Source of the DNA: Emiliania huxleyi CCMP1516
Taxonomy: Eukaryota > Haptophyta > Isochrysidales > Noelaerhabdaceae
DNA length: 64,000 nucleotides
Direction: 5' to 3'
Assembly (NCBI RefSeq): GCF_000372725.1
Contig: NW_005199770.1
Location: 357,208 to 421,207, forward strand
Part shown: piece by piece, positions 60,402 through 64,000 of the stretch
Layout of the letters: every line of letters starts with the position of its first letter
Numbering within the stretch: position 1 is the first letter of the stretch
Notes under the pieces: generated by a model
The model's input: the letters and a program-made list of their open reading frames with translations, nothing else
Databases searched by the model: none
Told to the model about the DNA's origin: nothing
Program-made: the position numbers and the translations under genes

Positions 60402-60840
60402 GTCTCGGTGAGCGGCGGCGGGAGGAGGAGCAGCGGCGGTGGGAGGAGGAGCAGCGGCGGCGCTCGCTCGCTGTTGACGGGAGCGCTTTTGAGCCTGGGA
60501 TCCCATGCCACTGCGACCGGCGTGCCCGGGAACGGAGATCGCGCGCGCGCCGCCACTCACGACGCGCGCGCGATCTTCGCGGAGTCGGGTCCCCAGAGGG
60601 AAGCGGTCTTCTCGGCCGACGTCCAGCGGCGCGCAAGGAAGCAGGCGCAGCGGAGGCGGCCTAGCACCGGCTCGGCGCCGGGCGGTTGCGCTGCCCGCGA
60701 GCCGCGTCCTGAGCCTCGGCAGCGCGCTGCGCGGCGCGGCGCTCGCGCTGCTTCTGTGCCGAGAGCGGCATGATTCGCTGAAGCTCCAGACTCCTCGGGT
60801 CCGCGAATTGCGCAGGTCACGATTTGCACAGGTGGAGGGG
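59805..60840. other. Repeat-bearing spacer, no supported gene
   Basis: Contains the inverted second copy of the CCG-rich dispersed repeat (about 60233-60556). The many Arg/Ala-rich ORFs here are frame shadows of this repeat. Confidence 0.55.
60233..60556 (-). repeat. Dispersed repeat, copy 2
   Basis: Reverse complement of the element at 22633-22955, including the stretch GGCATGGGATCCCAGGCTC and a (CCG)n run of different length. Confidence 0.8.
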
Positions 60841-60846
60841 AAATGT

Positions 60847-61790
60847 GAAATGAGCGAACGGCTCTACTAGTGTAGCCAAACGTCAGATTCGACTGGAGAG
60901 TACCCGGCATGGGCCGGGGAAAACCATCGAGTGCACGATGTTCACACCCTGTACAGGGGAATCCTGTACTGGGGACGGTCGCACGAAACCTTTACGGATG
61001 GTTTCAATGCTCGACGTCTCGTGCCCGACTCTCTGACTCGCGCGACTGCTTCTGGCTGCTCGTTCCGCATTCTTCTATGGCAGCCAGTACGGTCACGGAT
61101 CCTTCGTCACAGGGCGCGACGACGCGGCACGCGGCGCGGCGCCGCGGCAGTGACACCCGTCATGACGACGCAAGCCTTCTGGGATCACATCGCTTGATTT
61201 CCACTGGTGGATGGGATCAAGAAGGCGGTGTAGACGGGTGTGCGGAGGTGGTCGCGCCGTCCGTCACCTCGCAACGGACGCGGAGGACGCGGACTGCGGC
61301 GCCTCGTCGGGGGACAGGGCATGCAGGAGCTCCAGTCAGGCATGGAGAGAGGGCATGAGGAGCTCCCAGGCGTTAGGACAACGCAACCCTAACCCGTAGC
61401 CAAATTGGCACTCCGGGGCGTGTGCGCGCGTAGACACTACTCCTTGCTGTGTGTCCCTACGGCATATTAAGATGCCGATAAATGCCTCAAGAGCCGAGTG
61501 TGGGCCGGGGAAAGCCCAGCACTCTCTCGCCAGGAAGCATCGCAACACAAAGAGCTACGTGAAATGAGCCCACGGCTCTACTAGTGTAGCCAAACGTCAG
61601 ATTCGACTGGAGAGTACCCGGCATGGGCCGGGGAAAACCATCGAGTGCACGATGTTCACACCCTGTACAGGGGAATCCTGTACTGGGGACGGTCGCACGA
61701 AACCTTTACGGATGGTTTCAATGCTCGACGTCTCGTGCCCGACTCTCTGACTCGCGCGACTGCTTCTGGCTGCTCGTTCCGCATTCTTCT
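60847..61790. repeat. Direct repeat pair of about 230 bp (60847-61076 and 61560-61790)
   Basis: The two copies are almost identical from GTGAAATGAGC to CCGCATTCTTCTA and are 713 bp apart. The right copy ends at the stop codon of the proline-rich gene. The arrangement (short repeats around about 480 bp without a gene) would fit a small terminal-repeat retroelement relic of TRIM type or a segmental duplication; I cannot decide between them. Confidence 0.7.
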
Positions 61791-63999
61791 ACCCACCACC
61801 ATCCCCTTGTCTCCTCCAATGTCTGAGCAGTCGAACCGTATGGATGGCAAGGCCAAGCTGCTCAACTTGAGGGGACGAGGCCGAGTTCGCGCGGCAATCG
61901 TGACTCAAGCATTGGCAACCAACCGAGAGTTCTTGGCACGTTGGCTGATGTCCCATGCCGCACTCAAAGTTGATATTGCTGCTTGGGTTGCCATTATCTG
62001 CGTGGCCGCAGCGGCTGTCGTTGCCGGAGCAAACGCCGTAGGCAGCGAGGCGGCGACGGCGAACAGGTGGCGACGGCGGCGCTTCGCAAAGCTGCAGCTG
62101 CCCTGGCGAGGACGGGTCGCTCGCGTACCACGCCGCGCACCCGCCGGGCACGCTCGACGCGAGCAGCTGCGTGCATGCCAGCGAAGACTCGTACTGGCGG
62201 TCCGCAATCTCCGAGCACTCTAGCGGCACCGGGGGAAGGCGGGGCGGGGGAGGGGAGGGCGGAGGCGACGGCGGGGGGGGCGAGGGCGGTGGCGAAGGTG
62301 GCGGCGGCGAGGGCGGCGGTGGAGGTGGCGGCGGCGGCGAGGGCGGAGGGGACGGCGGCGGCGAGGGCGGCGGTGGTGACGGCGGCGGCGGGGATGGCGG
62401 GGGTGAAGGGGCCGGAGGGGGAGGCGACGGTGGCGGCATGTTGCAAAAGCACCAGCAGAACCTGCGGCGGGTGCTTGTTGACTCCTCGATGTTCACATTC
62501 TCAAGTGTTTGACCAGCACTGTCCACTGCAAGGCAAAAGTCGTCGTTGGCACCACCCACGGCAGGGGCATACTTGTTGGCGCTGCTTGCGATTGTAGAAG
62601 TGCCCGAGCAGCTTCCTCCCTCCAAGAGATCATACATTGACCTCACCTTCGGGACGTCGTCCAGCTCAAAGCGCCGCGCGAATAAGTCGGCGTTCGTCGT
62701 CACGAGTCTTGAGCCGACCGACGCAACCTGAGCGTCGCAGACCTCGACGCAGCTCTGACCATAAATGCCCAAGTACCATGCGCCAAAGTCAGAGCCGGCA
62801 CACTCTGGCTGAGATGGTGGTGGCAGCGACGGGGGCAGCGGTGATGCTGGTGGACTGTGGCAGCCCACGCGCAGCGTGAACTCGGCGTGTACATGCGGCG
62901 TGCAGAGGTTGACGTCCGAGCTCGCTTCGAAGCCGATACTCACGGTGGAGTCGCCGTCGACAAGGCTCTCCGACAGCACATCCTTCACCAGACACTCGAC
63001 CACGTCCGCAGTGCAGTCGGCGCCGCCAGTCTCGAAGCACGTGCCGACCACCACTCCGTCCACGAGCACCTCCGCCGTCTCCGAGCTCGACGCGAAGTCT
63101 CCGCGCATGCTCGCCGTCAGCGTCAGGCTCTGAACCGTCGTCGTTGCAGACGGCAGCGCAAACGTCGTGGATGCTGCGCACCCGGTGGTCGAGCAGCTCG
63201 CTTCTTGCGTCGCCTCCCATCCATGGGCGCACATTGGTGGCGGCAGCGGCGGAGGTGACGGCGATGGTGGGGGTGGCGACGGCGGCGGAGGAGACGGCGA
63301 CGGCGGCGGAGGAGATGGCGGCGGCGGCGAGGGCGAGGGCGGCAAGGGCGGCGGCGGGGAAGGTGGTGGTGGTGAGGGTGGAGGCGGCGACAGCGGAGGC
63401 AGCGAAGGCGGCGGGGACGGCGGCGGCGGGGACGGCGGCGGCGGCGAGGGCGGCGGAGAGGGCGGCGGCGGAGAGGGCGGTGGCGACGGCGGCGGCGGCG
63501 AGGGCGGGGGAGGGCTCGGTGGCGGGCTGGGTGGAGGCTGTGGGTACGGCAGCGAGGGTGGGGGTGGGCTTGGCCGTGGCGGCGACGGCGGGGGCAGCGA
63601 TGGCGGGTCACAATTGAAGCGGTGCCAGCCACGTCTGCACGTTTGGGCTGACGCCGAGTACTTGCATTTTGAGTACGATCCGTCATTACGAGCTTGGTAG
63701 TGGGCCTCGCAGGCCGCCTCACCTTGCCTGTCGAATGATGAGCATTCGCCGTAAGTCATACCTTGGAGGCCACTGATCTCATCACACAGTGGTGGCGGCA
63801 ATGGTGGTGACGATGGTGGCAGAGAAGGCGGCGGCAGAGATGGAGGGAGCGGTGGTGGTGGCGGTGAGGGGCTGGGTCCGTAGCACAGTTGGCAGTCATA
63901 GTAGCAGTGGTGGTTTGTCGCTAGTGGCGCGTACATGCTAGAACGCGTCGCCGACAACGGATCGGTCGCGCTACAACTGCAGCACGCTGCTTGGGGCAC
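61789..63999 (-). CDS. Proline-rich modular extracellular protein (pherophorin-like layout), partial
   Basis: Open over 736 residues and continuing off the right edge, so the N-terminus is missing. At least four Cys-rich modules alternate with SPPPPSPPP spacers of 20-110 residues. The best module (CAHGWEATQEASCSTTGCAA, then strands such as VLVDGVVVGTCFETGGADC) looks like a beta-sandwich with disulfides. Another carries CVEVCDAQVASVGSRLV and later CWCFC. The spacing of Cys and the Ser-Pro repeats, which are usually hydroxylated and glycosylated, suit a secreted cell-surface or scale-matrix protein. Families of this layout are common in green algae and haptophytes. The gene ends exactly in the direct repeat at 61560-61790, so its last residues may be repeat-derived. 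Confidence 0.75.
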   Translation of the reverse strand: MPQAACCSCSATDPLSATRSSMYAPLATNHHCYYDCQLCYGPSPSPPPPPLPPSLPPPSLPPSSPPLPPPLCDEISGLQGMTYGECSSFDRQGEAACEAHYQARNDGSYSKCKYSASAQTCRRGWHRFNCDPPSLPPPSPPRPSPPPPSLPYPQPPPSPPPSPPPPSPPPPSPPPSPPPPSPPPSPPPPSPPPPSPPPSLPPLSPPPPSPPPPSPPPPLPPSPSPPPPSPPPPSPSPPPPSPPPPSPSPPPLPPPMCAHGWEATQEASCSTTGCAASTTFALPSATTTVQSLTLTASMRGDFASSSETAEVLVDGVVVGTCFETGGADCTADVVECLVKDVLSESLVDGDSTVSIGFEASSDVNLCTPHVHAEFTLRVGCHSPPASPLPPSLPPPSQPECAGSDFGAWYLGIYGQSCVEVCDAQVASVGSRLVTTNADLFARRFELDDVPKVRSMYDLLEGGSCSGTSTIASSANKYAPAVGGANDDFCLAVDSAGQTLENVNIEESTSTRRRFCWCFCNMPPPSPPPPAPSPPPSPPPPSPPPPSPPPSPPPSPPPPPPPPPSPPPPSPPPSPPPPSPPPSPPPPRLPPVPLECSEIADRQYESSLACTQLLASSVPGGCAAWYASDPSSPGQLQLCEAPPSPPVRRRRLAAYGVCSGNDSRCGHADNGNPSSNINFECGMGHQPTCQELSVGCQCLSHDCRANSASSPQVEQLGLAIHTVRLLRHWRRQGDGGG

Positions 64000-64000
64000 C

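Overview
The window is nuclear DNA of a GC-rich unicellular eukaryote, most likely a haptophyte alga of the Emiliania/Gephyrocapsa kind. This is inferred from spliceosomal introns with many GC-AG and a few possible GA-AG boundaries, proline-rich modular extracellular proteins, kelch and LNR-protease genes, very high GC, and a polyunsaturated fatty acid (PUFA) synthase close to the thraustochytrid OrfA/B/C type. Species assignment is an inference; no marker gene is present. Long antisense ORFs are frequent because of GC content and were mostly ignored.

Layout. 0-5 kb: a gene with a duplicated module of unknown function (+), an ELMO-domain gene (-) and a bile-acid/sodium-symporter-like transporter (+). 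5-12 kb: an alpha/beta-hydrolase (-), an RNA-ligase-like nucleotidyltransferase (-), a tRNA-like pair of halves in permuted order, and two minus-strand genes, one of which ends in a degenerate PUFA-type acyl carrier domain. 12-19.5 kb: weak ORFs, a kelch protein (+), a membrane-anchored LNR/trypsin-like protease (-) and a double-hotdog thioesterase-like gene (-). 19.5-24.5 kb: a repeat-rich stretch with minisatellites, a poorly resolved multi-exon gene and an 863-bp inverted-repeat element with 8-bp target duplications. 24.5-33.5 kb: an accessory-looking block with three genes of unknown function, a tyrosine-recombinase-like gene, a hairpin array and a 0.9-kb unit bounded by 40-bp perfect inverted repeats. 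34.07-53.07 kb: one 13-exon gene for a single-chain PUFA synthase of about 5,544 residues. 53.5-60 kb: a mitochondrial carrier (-), a galactosyltransferase-like gene (+) and a SET-domain protein joined to an FKBP domain (-). 60-64 kb: dispersed and direct repeats, then a proline-rich extracellular protein running off the right edge (-).

The most striking signal is not a gene. In at least seven unrelated genes the first 11-30 bases of an intron are a recognisable copy of the first bases of the exon that follows it; in one case the copy also spans the upstream side of the splice site. Two copies in the transporter gene are perfect (14 and 11 bp) and the rest are diverged, often by transitions. 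This is what is expected if introns arise by tandem duplication of exon sequence around an AG|G site, or by insertion of intron-forming elements with long target duplications. Many of the same introns also carry a short tandem motif built on ATCTC (or its complement GAGAT).

Metabolic context: the PUFA synthase carries every domain needed for iterative chain building but no thioesterase. A separate hotdog thioesterase-like gene and a membrane protein with an ACP-like tail lie 15-25 kb upstream. A functional link is only a suggestion from proximity.
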